This document shows positions 49,901-62,430 of a stretch of DNA of 64,000 bases, one piece after another (positions within the stretch are counted from its first letter, which is position 1; every line of letters starts with the position of its first letter). A program made the translations under genes and the position numbers. This stretch comes from Aquila chrysaetos chrysaetos (taxonomy: Eukaryota > Chordata > Aves > Accipitriformes > Accipitridae): assembly GCF_900496995.4 (NCBI RefSeq), contig NC_044014.1, positions 930,001 to 994,000 of the forward strand, in the 5' to 3' direction. The notes under the pieces were generated by a model. The model ran no database searches, was not told where the DNA came from, and saw only the letters and a program-made list of their open reading frames with translations.

Positions 49901-52900
49901 TAATGCATGACCCAGGCATTTTGAGACTACCGTACAACATAATTTTCTTTAGATCTGAACAGAAGTTGTACAACACAACCTGCTGAAATGAAGTATTAGT
50001 ATCTACACTTGAAATGCAATTTGTATGGTTTTAGAAAGCAGATAAAGAAATGCATTATTTAAATTGAAGAGTCAATCTTTGAAATCAATGTTTCATGACA
50101 CAAGCTACCCAGAACTATTTATTTCATTTTTGAATAGACCTCTTTTAACAGGATGTTATTCAGTCACAAGCAGTTAAAAAATAAAGTGCTTCTAAGTAAT
50201 TTAATGCAACACTAAGTCAAATAGATGAAGCGGCTTAGCATTCTACATTTCCCATTGCACAAATATTTCCTTCCACCAACAAGAAAACCTTATCTGCACT
50301 ATAGAAAGCTTACCTGCAAATATCAGTACGGTATATCACCCCACAGGGCTAGTAATACTAATAAACCACAACTATTACAGTAGCGAACAAGAAACAAGAG
50401 GCTGCGTGCAAGGCACAGGCAGTTATCCTTATGACTTCAACAGAAAAGCTTTCCTCACCTACGTAAGTTTACGTGGCTCAGCAGACCAACGAGCATTCAC
50501 CTTTCACCCCTGCAAACTCGCTTCAAACACAGAGCATATTCTTAAGAATTAATTCTATCCTAGGAGCTGCAAATGGTCACGAAGTAAATGGATTCTGGCA
50601 GCATCAGCCCAGTTTCTAATGCACAAAGGTGAATAAACTGCCCTAAACTGGCATTTGATAAGCAGATACCTTTGAGAAGCACCAAGACTGAGTCTGGACA
50701 GAAGACAGGTCTCACTGGTGCCAAAAGCACTTGTTCCCATCAGTTTATGATGCATAAATGGGTAAACAGGAGCAGAGTCAGATCGTCAATTGTCTCATGC
50801 TACACTTCTGCTTGTTGAGGGCCTAGAACAAGACAATTAAAATGTTCCATTCTACAAAACTACCACCCCTTACCTTGTATGCTCTTTACCAATAAGCAGA
50901 ACTTGGTATGTTTATTTACAAGCAGAACACCTATACACTCTATCTTGCATGAAAACAAAGGGAGAAACCCATAAACCAAAGATGCATCCTAACTTACATT
51001 TTGAATGCCTATCACAGAGGGCTGAAGAACGCATGTCACAGAGTCGAATAGTTCCTTTGCTACTACTATAGACAAACACGTTACAGTGATGAGGGTGGAA
51101 CTCTGCAGCAGTAATCACTTCTGTCAGCTCCTCCATGTTAGCAGGCTTAATATCTACAATATCTGGGAAGGTTTTTGTAAAGGCATGTAACATTTCACAT
51201 TCAAATCACTTCTAGCAGATAATTATTGAAAAATGTTAAAAATACCATGTAGAAAACTAGGGCAAGATCTTAATTTCCACTGTGTGCAATCTACACAAAC
51301 TAAAGTGACCTGAGTAGATTAAAAAAAAAAAAACCAATAATTTTTACAGATCAACTTTAACAGATGCTAGAAATAATTTAAGACTCCTCTCAAGCCTCCT
51401 TCTTAATGCTTCCTACTGAACACTGAATATACTTCATCTATTTACCTAAAGCTTTAGAAAACTTGCATATGTCCTATTTAATATTCATTATTTCTGCAAC
51501 TTTTATTTTACTGCAGATTTGCCAATGTAGGACATACTACTAGTTTTGGATACACAGGCTTGCAAAAAGATTTGAAAAATATTTCTGCAGTTAATGATAT
51601 CATTTGACATTAAAAAAATGGACATTTGTTTTCTTTGAGAGAAGCGTCACTTAGGCAGTTAAGAGACCTTAAACTTTGGAAAGAAGTATCTACAGTAACA
51701 AGGGATCTACTTTTCAAATTTTTCAACTCTTATTTAAGTTGACTGAACTCCACAAATAAAGGATGCTCCCCAAATTCCTCAATTTCTCTTTAGAAATCAA
51801 ACTATCTATGATATTTCTACTGGCAGTTTTCCATTGAAAGAATGCTTGCCCTCAAGAATGAATGAGAGCATCCCAAGGCCTGCTTTCACTGTATTAAACC
51901 TACAGATTTTAAAATCCTGTATTTTAATCCCTAGATTTAAACACCTACTCTAATTAGTAAAACTAAAGTGATTCTCTTAAGCATACACAACTTGGATGTG
52001 CCCCAGTGTTCACAGAGAACAAAAAAAGGATACTAAAACTTCTATCTGTGATTTCTAAATGCCATAGGTTAATTCTTAGGTCATCTGCAGAAAGGTATGT
52101 TTCATGATCACTATTTACTGAAATAGAGTTTATGTGATAAGTATGTGCATTTGCAAATATCCTTCTGGGACTTGCTTCTACCATTAGGTCCATGGGTTTC
52201 AATATTGGCACCTGAAACATGAAAACAAACAGTCAATTTTGGCATAAAACTGATTTCTGATTCAGAAGATATTAATTAATTGCACACCACAGATTTCAGT
52301 TTTGATTTTGACTGAACATTTTCAAAACCACTGAGCAAGAAAAGTAATAAAATAGCCTATGAATGCTGAGTTTGCATACTACCAACACAAAACCTCAGAC
52401 ACTGACTGCTGCAGAAGTTACCTGTCAAATACAGCAGCTTTGTACTTCATCCAACACAAAAATGGTGTACGTTTATAACGATATTTGAAGATTATGTTAA
52501 TTTGAAACAAGCACTTAAAAATGACCCCCATATCTGAGAGGGGTGCTTGTGAAATTGGCAAGAACAGTTTGCAGAGAAAACCTCCCATTTGTTTAACAGA
52601 ATAGTCAGTACGATTTTAGGAACACATGAATGCCCTGTTTCCACAACTAGCTGATCTAAAGGGTGACGTGGTTTGTCAGGGTCAAGTGGACTAAGCTTCC
52701 CTCTAGCTCCTTCTCACTGACCAGCAAGTGAATAGTTTACGGTTGCCCAAGGACGTCCTACGCTGTTCCAGTACATACAATTCAACAGAACACTAACTTA
52801 CATTAGCTAACCAAGAAAAAAGTTATGACAGTGTCCAAGATAATCTATCTTCCTGGAACAAGAAGCAAATTAATCCAAGAGCTCTGTAATTGCTCTCACC

Positions 52901-55900
52901 ATGTTTGTATCTCACAGTCTGTTTACATCAAACTGTAATGATTAAAATTGATCTATTACTTTTTATTAGGCAATTTTCCTATCTTACCATATGAGTGTTC
53001 CTAGCCTGGTTGTGAAATCAAAAATACATTAATGTGAGTTATCACGTATGGTACTTAGAAATGCCATGCTCACTATGCAAAGGGATGCAGCTCTGAAGTG
53101 CTGCTTCTCCTCCATGTCTACTCCTTTATAAACAAAAGGGGATTCTATTTCTGTAACAAAATATGCAAACAAAACCCATAAAAGCCCAAGGTACACACAC
53201 TCTAGATCTCTAAAACCTGATCATTTTAACATATGGAGGTAACTCTAGGCAAGGTTTTTTCCCCTTCTGCCAACTGTTGCTCAGACTTGGTTCATTCCAT
53301 CATCTCTTCTTGTAAAATGTAGTGCCTGGCAAGCTCTGCAGCTCAGCCCAACCTTCTTTTCCCAGAAAAGCAGCAAATTTAGAAGACTTAACTTTTAAGA
53401 GAGAGGTTCTTGCTTTTTGTTGCTTCCCCCCATTCAGCTTGACGATTCCTAAATATATTACAGTGTTTAAAGAAGATGCTAATGTACTCCTTCAGTGATA
53501 TAGCCCATACCTTGTAAAACCATTAGGCCGTATTCTGGACTCTCCATGTTCCCAGATGGGTAGTCTACTGCTACATAAGGGCAAGGTTGTAGAACCCAAA
53601 ATTTCATCTGTACCTACTTCCAGCCACTAGGCTAAGGCATTGTATCATAATTCTTTTCCTTGGTTTTAGATATTTTCACTAGAATACTCAATCAGATCTT
53701 GGTTCCCACACGCTGAATAGAAAGACACTTTGCAGAGGAAGTGGCTATCCTTTCCCAACATGATTATGCATTAGGCTTATGTATACCTACAGCTTCAGTT
53801 CAATATTCAATTTAAGCAAAAGCAAGGCAAAAAAACCCAACAAAACCCCACAACTGTATAGTCCCTACAAGTGTCAGGAGTGGCATTGGCTTTGAAAGTA
53901 GTGAGAGCCTCAGTTTGATTCCTATTTATGGTAACAACAACAACAACATAAAAAAACCCCAAGAAAAACCCCAGCCCCACATGATTTCATTTCTTGAGCT
54001 CCTGCTTTAAATGATCTCATGTTTGGAGCACTAACCCTACCACTACATCCCTATGCAAGTGGAAAAATGTCAAGACTATTCAAGTACATGTCAGGTTTTC
54101 CAAATGCTCAGAATTTGCCTCTAACAAAACCACCTTCTACTTAGAATAACCATAGAATAACCAGCACCTTGTTTAAATTTTTTAGTCTTGCTCTTAGAAA
54201 AAAGGCCAAACAAGTTAAATAAATATGAGCAATATTGAGGGGAAAAAAAAAGTAATTATTGATACAAAGCCAAATTCTTCCTAAATTCACAATGGCATGT
54301 GCTTTAAGCCAAACAGGACCCTACCTGCCAGTTTCACAAAGCAGCACTCAGAGAGGATATAAAGGTTAATCTGGGCACCTACTACTCCTTACTAGTGACT
54401 GGCACAGACACTACAGCATTATCCTCTACTGACTAGTCACAGCCAGGAAGAGAAGTCAGTATGTTACAGGTCTCTGAAATAAATGTGTTCCCTGCACTTT
54501 TCTTCATGTTGCATGAAGACATTAGACTATTTTAAGAACACAGCAGGATGAGTCCATGCTTCTATGAATTAAGTATAGACTAGTGCAGCTCCAGCCAGAG
54601 ATACTCCAAAATGCTGTATTTTCAGGCTTGAATAACAACATTTTGTTACATTTTATTGCTGTCAATAAATCAGTGTATCTTATTCTACAATTTGAATATA
54701 CTGAGGTGGTTGAAGGCTGTCTCAACAAAAAATTTTAAAAAAGTTTAAATTTCAAATCCATTTTAAATATGCTAAAATGTTCCAAGAAAAAAAAAAAAAT
54801 TAAAATCAACAAACTATTGGGAAGCTAATAATATGATAATATAAGCATGAAAGTTTGCCTCAAGTTTTCCAGAGGAACCTTATTTAATAGTATATAGATA
54901 TGTAATGATGTGTCTCCATTTTTTTAATAAGATTTCAATGACCCTGACCAAAACATAATTTTTAATCTACACATTTCAGTTGACAACTTTGGTAGTACAA
55001 AGGTAGAGAAGTACATGCAAAAAGATATTTGAAGTCAAAGAGCAGAAACATACCCGTAGTGCTGTGATTCTGAAAGGATCCCTAAGTCTTCCATCTTCAT
55101 CTTTTAAATTATAACCTTCGGCTCTTTTATCCCTTTCACTTATTTTCCATAATTTAATAGTTTTATCTAAAACCAAAAATTCACATGCTTGAGAATGAAT
55201 TAAATTCAAAATAAAATCACTAAATAATGGAGTCAGCAGAGTGGATATTATTTACCTATCTAGGTTTCCGCTGCTTGCAACAGAAAGGATCCTGATGGAG
55301 TCCTTTAAACAACAACGTAATAGGGAGTACAGCCCTCCCTACATATCCTTTAAGTACTTTGCCTTCAGCTATATTGTTTAGCAGAATTGATATGTGAAAA
55401 ACAAACAAAAAAATATACCAGCCACATGCACTTGGAGGGTGCAGATGGGAAATACATCAAAATATCAGTAAATGGAGAGGAAAAAAAGATGGATTCCATT
55501 TTAACTCCAATGTAATATCCAGTTTGAATAAAATACAAGTTTCTGCCTGAACAGTAAGGCCTTATGCCTACCATTCACCAAAATGACCCTTCACAAGGGA
55601 AGTTTCACACACCAATTACCAAAATTCACCAATAAGCCCTGTATGACTATCTAAATTATTTTTAACAGAGAAATGCTAGGGAAAAAAACCCCAACAAACC
55701 CATGAATTACATACACTAACTACCTTAAGGAAATCCAAGTTTATCCCAGGTGTCTGCTAAGAGACAGCCCAGGGCGGTAAGTGAGAACAGGACTTGCCCC
55801 CATATTTTAGGGCTCCACACCCAAAGCCATGTACTTCCCAGGTCTTACTAGGGGGAGTCTTTCCAAGTGCAGAAAGTCAGTATACACCAAGGGTGAGATC

Positions 55901-58900
55901 CTTAGCTAATTGGAAACAAACCTCTCCTCCCCAAACTACTGCATATCTTTAAAGCATTTAAGATGACATGGTTTAAAGACTGCTTTAAGTTTAGTAAGAC
56001 TTATATCAAAGTAACATTATTGTAATTTCAAAGTCCAGTAGACAGAAGTCATTCCTGCTTTTAAAATTTTGTATAGCAGGTAGGATATCAGCCCTTATAT
56101 AAAGTCATTTAAGTACAAGGCAAAAAGTGATCCAAACTGTTAGGAACAAATGTATTCCTCTGACAATAAGAGCAAGTTTTTCCATGCACAGTTCCACATT
56201 TATATTTACAGCTTGCTCCATGATGCATCAAAATGAAACAGACCTAATAACCACTACTAAAACACTGGAAGAAATTAAAAAAAAAAAGTGCATAAAAACT
56301 TGTAATTTCCAACTTGTAATTTTTGCACTGCTTTTATGTATTCTAAGGTACACAGTGAAATGGTATAAAAATACTCCTCCTAGATGACTGTTGTCTTTTA
56401 AACAGTTACTTTGCAAAACACACATGATGTTTTAGTATTGGAAAAGCAAAGAGAGCATTGTAACCACAGTGTTTCAATTTCAAATGTTTTTATTAAAAAT
56501 TCATCTGGGATCACAAAAAAATTAAAATTTCAAAATTAGGATGATCAAGTCAAATTCAGACTTCTGCTACAGTTCAGCATACTGGGAACTAGTTTATACA
56601 AAAACTATAAAGCAGAGTGACAGGGTATGTAAACTGATAGCATGGTCAGTATATCCACAGAACACAGCTCTAACTATGCCTATTCTGTCACTGCTTCATT
56701 ATTTTTACGTTCAAAAAATCAGTAATTTACAAAGTATTACAATCAAAACACATTTTTTATATAATTGGAGAAGACATTAAAACAACCCCAAAACACTCCA
56801 GAAAAAACCCCCACAAGTGGATCACAGGTGAGATAATATTCAAATGACATAAAAAGTTATTTTTGCAAAAATAGTGTCCTTACCATTTGTAGACAGCAGG
56901 AAGTGAGCAGCATTCTGTTGTGGTAACCACCTAATTTTATTAATTTTTTCCTCAATTTCTAGACTTTTCAAGTAGTCAAACTCAGGTTCGTGACTCTGAA
57001 AGGTACTGTAAACATTATATTCTCCCCTAGAATGAGGACGGCTTTTATTCTGCAAGGAAACATAGTATTTCTTAAAGCTGACATTACTCGGCTCATTAGA
57101 AATTGTACATACAAACTAATGACCAGAAATTGTCAATTAGAAAGTAAACTTTTTACAACAGATCTTGATGGATTTTACATTTTTACTCTATGATACTGTA
57201 CCTAGTTTAGCATCAATATAGTGCACACAGACTTCCTTTTTAAAAACGTATATTTATATATTGACATGTGTGTACTCATAAAACATAGCATATCAAGGCA
57301 CTTTGAAGAGGCACGCTGTCCACAAAGGAGTTCCTGTGTTTGCTTGGAAGAGTTCCAGGCTACGCTACCTCTCCCAAGCGGTTTCAACAGAATCAGAGCA
57401 GAGAAGTTAGCTATGTCTTAAATCCTAAACCACCAATTCCATGTAATTAGTTTCTGCACTTCACCTAATCTCCTTTCCCGCCCTTTTCCAAAACTCACTC
57501 CTCTAATCACCACAATATGGACATAGTGCAGGATTTCCAGACTAGGAAATAAATGTTAAAGGACATAGGACATGGAGTAATTAAATATGTTTTTTATAAA
57601 AACATGATTGCACAAAGTCATTCTGCTGAAGGCACAGCAAGATCAAGTATGACAATTAGATCTAGCTCTTCTCCTACTCATTTTAAAACATGCTGTGTCC
57701 AAAAGTGGTATCAAGACTTACAATTAAGCTTCGACAACTTTTTTATTATAAAAACTTGAAGGCTGGAATTACCACATTTTCATCTAAGCTGTTCTATAGT
57801 GCTCATCATGATGTACCAAAGACTATTACAAATACACTAACAACTTTTCCCCTCACAGAACTAGAAGACTGCTTTGTATTATCCTCATTTGGTAGGCGGC
57901 GGCAGCAAGGAACAGAGATCAAAGTCACAAGTATCCACAGATTTGCAATATCAGATTTGAGGCAAGTAGTTACCAGGCTTTTCAACTAAGTTAATGTTAG
58001 ATAGTGATTCACGTTTGGAGAACAGCCCCACTTGTAGAGCTGCAGTGCCCAGAACTTCTGAAAAACACCCAACACCCCCTCCCCCCCCAAACACAATCGA
58101 AAAATCACTCACTTGAAAAGCAGCAAATCCCTCACTTGCAAAGGTAGGCAAGAATCAGTGCAGGAAAAGCCTACCCTGCACACTAAGTGACAGTATGTTA
58201 CTGTGGAAAAAACAGTAGTGACTCACGTCATTGGAGACTACTAGGCCAACATAAGGCTGCAAAGGCAACCTTTGCTCAGACACTTCCTTACGCTTCCATG
58301 CTTGACTTGGCAACTTTGATAAGGTCATTTCAGCTAGGTTCCTGCAATGTCTCAAAAGTATGGAGTTTTAGTTAATTCTGAGACTTTACATTATTTTACC
58401 CCCTACTTGTCATTTAACTTTTAAGCATTTTGGACAGGATCTTCTCAACTAACACTATTCAGTATAGTTATCTACATTACTTACCTAGCCACCCGCATTT
58501 TGAGCAAGCTGCCTTTTCTGGCACTAGGCAGTGGTCTCACTCTTTACTCACACATTTGGTTGGAATAATCAGCTGTTTGGAACTGAAATAATGTCATATG
58601 AGTTCAGGGCACGACGCACAACATTTCAGCCCGCCTTCCCAAATTAAAGTATATGGGAAATTTTATAACTATCCTAAGTTGTTATTAATGTAGTTAACCT
58701 AGTCTAAAATCCAGACTGTTAAAAATATTTGTTGTAAGATTTTATTAAGGTTCTAGTATTATATACTTATTTTAGACTTTTTCCTCCACTCCAGAAATTC
58801 TGCAGTTTTGCACATGACAAGAGAAATGACCCTTGTACCCAACTCTTCCCTACAGTCTGCATGTGCTCCCAAGAAGACAGTTGAATATTCCTGTGTGAAT

Positions 58901-60387
58901 AGTCTGACTTGTTTGGGTTTTGGTTTTTGGGTGTTGGGTTTTTGGTTTTTTTTTATACTGCGAGGAAATGATGTGACAGCTGGGTTTTGACTTACAGAAC
59001 AACTGAGCACTAACAGCTGAAAGCCAACCAATAATAGTTCCACGCTAAACAAGCATCAAGAAAGTCAGAGATCCTAAGCAGGTGGACACTTTTGACCTTG
59101 ATCTCTCTGTGCCTTAGTTAAGTCTATACAGCAAACTAAATGATAAATGAGCTATGAGCTGTCTAGGTGTAGTAGTATAATATTTCAGTAGCTTTTTCAG
59201 CGATAGTATTTTCATTTCACTAGCTCTCAAAATCCTCAGTAAAACTGGTAAGTCACCTTTGGTAAAATGTTTCATAAATAGTATCACAGTGAGGATGAAA
59301 TGCAAAATATTGGATAGCTGTTCATTAACTGAGCATCACTTGAACCACACAACAAAAGAAGTGGGATTCTGCTGAGAAAAACCACAGCACCTAAAGATTA
59401 GTATAATTCATGCACAAACAAGCTGAATTAAAATTCCACGATCAATTTTGGTGTTTCTGATCCAGGTGAAGGCTCATAACCAAAGGCTCAAATTCTCATC
59501 AGCTCTTCAAAGGAAAGGAGAAACATGCTCTTCAGTGGCAGGGGAGAGGGTAATTGCCATGAGGAATATCGACTTTTTAAAGAAGACAATTCCAGATTTC
59601 CCCCAGACATGACAAGGCATGACAATTATTTTTCAGCTTTTAGTGAACTTTTCCAATACTCACTATTTCTCTGGATATAAAAAGCTCAGTGATATATCTG
59701 CATCGATGAATGGACAGAATACGTCATAGCATTATCACATAACTGCATACCATTGTGAAGAGCCAGCTGAAAAGCTACGTAATTGTAGGAGGAAGAGTCT
59801 TCCTACCCTCTGAACTGAAAATGCTCAAGTGTTTCTGGACAAGTAGCTGTTCCCAATGTTTTTGATTCATGCTTAATTCTTCAATTTTTGAACCATCTTA
59901 TCCTGTTGTCCTTGCAGCTTAACTTGTATCCTTTTTTATAAACTTTTCTTACCTTATCTTCAAAAGCATTATGATTTGTCTTAGATCAATATGACCAAGT
60001 GTAAAGTTTAGGAGAAAATCCAAAGGCAATTTTGCAAAATGATACTGAGCATACTAGGTACATATATAAAGAACTCACTTGTATTTTTGGGACTTTTTTT
60101 TTTTTTTTGAAGGGAGGGGAGGGGAACCACCAAGTTCAGCACAAGGCAGATACTTAGAAATCTGGCTACCTTAGAGTTTTCTGAGAAAACTATCCAACCA
60201 TTTAAACCTCACGGCATGAAAAGATGAAGTGAGACTGTGCAACACAAGAACAGTGTAGTAACAGCACTTTTGTTTTTCAAGTCACTGACCTCTTGTTCCC
60301 TTTGAAATATAACCACTCTGCCACCTTTGTCTCCTGTTGCAAGAAGATCACCGGAGTAATTAAATTCAACCGTTGAAATAATATCAG
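46652..60387 (-). CDS. PPP2R2D: PPP2R2D, PP2A regulatory subunit B55-delta (5' end outside window)
   Basis: Coding exons in transcript order are 60387-60290, 57049-56884, 55166-55054, 52211-52034, 51162-50998, 49531-49362, 49271-49180 and 46931-46652. They encode 419 residues ending DKIN. With the 34 N-terminal residues known from human this gives 453, the human length. B55 subunits are seven-bladed WD40 beta-propellers that direct the PP2A A/C core to substrates; the delta form is known for mitotic exit control through ENSA/ARPP19. Family blocks visible are [20 protein letters not shown], the hairpin segment around [30 protein letters not shown] of the substrate-binding face, [19 protein letters not shown] and [14 protein letters not shown]. 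The delta paralogue, not alpha, beta or gamma, is indicated by [18 protein letters not shown] and ILKPMDLM. No break or unusual residue was seen. Confidence 0.96.
46932..49179 (-). other. PPP2R2D intron (2248 bp)
   Basis: This intron lies between the 92-nt exon and the last exon and is AT-rich. A run of A/C-rich tracts lies near 49010-49050 on the plus strand. No other gene was found. Confidence 0.9.
49180..49271 (-). CDS. PPP2R2D: PPP2R2D exon (92 nt)
   Basis: It encodes [20 protein letters not shown], then [10 protein letters not shown] plus two bases. Acceptor ACAG|GTT, donor AG|GTAAGT. It is separated by only 90 bp from the preceding exon. Confidence 0.98.
49362..49531 (-). CDS. PPP2R2D: PPP2R2D exon (170 nt)
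   Basis: It encodes [20 protein letters not shown], then [20 protein letters not shown] and [16 protein letters not shown]. Acceptor CTACAG, donor CAA|GTATGG, a weaker but usable donor. Confidence 0.98.
49532..50997 (-). other. PPP2R2D intron (1466 bp)
   Basis: No feature was seen apart from AT-rich sequence. Confidence 0.9.
50998..51162 (-). CDS. PPP2R2D: PPP2R2D exon (165 nt)
   Basis: It encodes [40 protein letters not shown] and [14 protein letters not shown] plus one base. Acceptor TTCCCAG, donor T|GTAAGT. The split codon with the next exon gives Phe, as in human B55-delta. Confidence 0.98.
51163..52033 (-). other. PPP2R2D intron (871 bp)
   Basis: AT-rich; no recognisable feature. Confidence 0.9.
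52034..52211 (-). CDS. PPP2R2D: PPP2R2D exon (178 nt)
   Basis: It encodes [40 protein letters not shown] and [19 protein letters not shown] plus one base. It contains the [10 protein letters not shown] face that contacts substrates in B55 structures. Donor A|GTATCC is unusual after +4 but fits the ends of both exons. Confidence 0.98.
53933..53947. repeat. (AAC)5 microsatellite
   Basis: Five AAC units are followed by A/C-rich tracts. Confidence 0.8.
54142..54163. repeat. 11-bp tandem duplication, two copies
   Basis: The unit tagaataacca is repeated exactly twice in a PPP2R2D intron. Confidence 0.85.
55054..55166 (-). CDS. PPP2R2D: PPP2R2D exon (113 nt)
   Basis: It encodes [20 protein letters not shown], then [17 protein letters not shown]. 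The second half separates delta from the other B55 paralogues. Acceptor GTTTTAG, donor CGG|GTATGT. Confidence 0.98.
55167..56883 (-). other. PPP2R2D intron (1717 bp)
   Basis: AT-rich with small A-tracts; no gene. Confidence 0.9.
56884..57049 (-). CDS. PPP2R2D: PPP2R2D exon (166 nt)
   Basis: It encodes [40 protein letters not shown] and [15 protein letters not shown] plus one base. It carries the beta-hairpin that B55 uses to contact the PP2A scaffold subunit (family knowledge). Acceptor CTTGCAG, donor G|GTAAGG. Confidence 0.98.
57050..60289 (-). other. PPP2R2D intron (3240 bp)
   Basis: It contains a G/T-rich tract at 58912-58955 and a T16 run near 60096. No other gene was recognised. Confidence 0.9.
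58912..58955. repeat. G/T-rich tract with repeated GGG and T runs
   Basis: The plus strand alternates three GGG and several GG groups with T4-T9 runs, ending in T9. It resembles a degenerate telomere-like simple repeat and could form a weak two-layer G-quadruplex. Confidence 0.7.
60290..60387 (-). CDS. PPP2R2D: PPP2R2D most 5' coding exon in window (98 nt)
   Basis: It encodes [20 protein letters not shown], then [12 protein letters not shown], the first propeller blade. Acceptor TGTTTACAG; the exon begins in phase 1 and so needs one base from an upstream exon. Donor GAG|GTCAGT. The upstream coding exon (about 34 residues, with the family FQWCFSQVKG block) was not found before 64000. Confidence 0.97.
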
Positions 60388-60863
60388 CTGTAAACAGAAC
60401 AGAAATAAAATAGCACTGTAATGTGTAAAGCAAATCAAGATGTTTCAAGACTTGAACACAAAATTACAACTTGTATTAACACAACTTCTTCATTTACATC
60501 AACAGTATCCAGAATATAAGCCATGTTTCAAAGCTTAACAAAATTTTATTTGCGATCTAAACCACTTCCTCATTTCTCAGTTTAAGCTTTTGAGGACCTT
60601 CAATCATAAAAGAGAAGGCACATCATTTTAAGAATCCGAACTGTGTGTTCTACCTGTTGACAGTAAATGCTGAAATAAGTAACAGAGATATGACTGCATA
60701 GAGCTTCCAAAAGTAAGAATCATATCAAAAGCGGTGCAGTGTTACTTTGGAGCAGCACTGCAGCTTGCATTGATCAAACTGAGGTTGAGGCATACCTGCC
60801 TTTCCCCTGAGCTTTCACGTAGTTAGTTCAGGAACCTGAACTGGGTGTCCCCTCTCTGCCAAA

Positions 60864-60896
<33 letters not shown>
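60864..60896. repeat. G33 homopolymer
   Basis: Thirty-three consecutive G on the plus strand, bounded by AAA and AAGA. It is poly-C in the PPP2R2D pre-mRNA. Length may be miscounted by sequencing. The apparent poly-proline open frames on the minus strand are produced by this run. Confidence 0.9.
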
Positions 60897-60897
<1 letters not shown>

Positions 60898-61598
60898 AGA
60901 CAACGACAAAGAACAAAAGAAAAAATTTTCCAGTTGAGCTTCCTGAACCAACTCTGTGCAGAAGCATCAGCATGTATACAACAGATAAGAGGCAAGGATG
61001 ATTGCAGCTGAAGGAACAGGAGAGCAAAGGAAAAGACTGCAGGATCTCCAGTTGAAACTGACATAAGTGCCCTTGGGACTGAACCCTGAAAACAACCAGT
61101 ATTTATTCACCACTGCATGCCACAATTAACCTTTGGAGGTGGCAATAAAGAAATAATTGCATTAAACGATCTCTAACCAAGGGGCAGAGAGATAAAGGGC
61201 TACAAATTTCTGTCACAGGGTTTAGGCATATGGTAACAAAACCAACAAACCACTTAGCATAAAATTGTAAGTAAACATTTATCCATACTGTCACTTGCTA
61301 GCCATGCAAATATTTCATTATATTATGCAGGTATGAAAATTGTAAGATTTGAAGTATATGATAGCAATTAGTTTCAGAGTTTGCAATTGGAGACTAGATG
61401 AAAACTACTTTCCTGTATTGATTTTGATGTACTATCTTTTAAATTCCTTTCAATAATCCCCTACTCTTAGGAGGAAGGTGATTAGGAAGTCTAATCAGTT
61501 TTTCCGATATATAATTTGTATTTCATCTTTTATTAACAGATGCCCTTGAAACAGTTTTTCTGCTAGTGTATAAAGATCATGATTTACCTTCTTTGATC

Positions 61599-61625
<27 letters not shown>
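61599..61625. repeat. A27 homopolymer
   Basis: An uninterrupted A run in PPP2R2D intron 1 with no recognisable retroposon upstream. Confidence 0.85.
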
Positions 61626-61629
<4 letters not shown>

Positions 61630-62345
61630 TCTACAGATTTATCCCAGCCTTCGAAATCGCATTACTAACCTGCTTCTAGACACATCTATTTTTATATTCA
61701 CCTTTCTTCAAAAGGTTATGAAAAGACTCCATTTTGGTAGAGAACAGGATGATGGCTAATCCCAAATCCTCAACAGACCCAAAACATTAGAACAAAACCC
61801 ACACCCTTGCTGTACATACTGCATACTGAAAACACCAATTTTTCCTCAGTTGACCTACTTTCAAAAATTAACCATGTTTCTAACTAGTCTCCCTCTCCGT
61901 TCACAGTGATCCTTACCTGCCATTGTGCCGCCCAACTAGAGCGACCACCACCTCACAAGTTCTCAAGTCATCAACCACAGAGCTCTTTGCAAACCTGACC
62001 CTTCATTGTTGGCCCCCTTCCAAGCAATTAAGAAGCAAACTCTTCTGGCTTTTCACTGTCAGAACAAAAATTAATCCCCCTATTCTCTTTACACCAATTC
62101 CACATTTTGTAGCCAATTTCTGGTATGTGGCCATTTGCCTCCGTAACAGACTATGCAGGAAGTATTGAAAACACAAAAAACCCCAAACAATCCTTCCCCT
62201 CTCCAAACTGCTGAAATGAATTTACAGCAATAAGTAGTTACCTATGGAAAATAGCGTATGGTATAAAGGTTTCACTAGTACTAAATGATCTCTTACTTTA
62301 GAAATTGCTTTAGAATTATGAGCTTCTAGTAGCACAACTGATAAA

Positions 62346-62430
62346 ATCTTTATATATACATACACATATACACACACATCCTTAAATATATATATTTTAA
62401 TATGTATTCGTATACATACATATATGTAAA
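62346..62430. repeat. Imperfect TA/CA microsatellite
   Basis: Alternating stretches of TA, CATA and CACA units with interruptions fill about 85 bp of PPP2R2D intron 1. Confidence 0.8.

Larger units (their letters stand above)
52212..55053 (-). other. PPP2R2D intron (2842 bp)
   Basis: It contains an (AAC)5 microsatellite (53933-53947), several A/C-rich tracts near 53829-53975 and an 11-bp tandem duplication (54142-54163). No gene was found. Confidence 0.9.

Noticed and set aside
54142-54163. Repeated AGAATAACC words that resemble the CR1 3' octamers
   Set aside because: No CR1 body on either side; treated as a small tandem duplication.
60815-61064. Minus-strand frames with a poly-proline run
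   Set aside because: Created by the G33 homopolymer, so not a real proline-rich protein.
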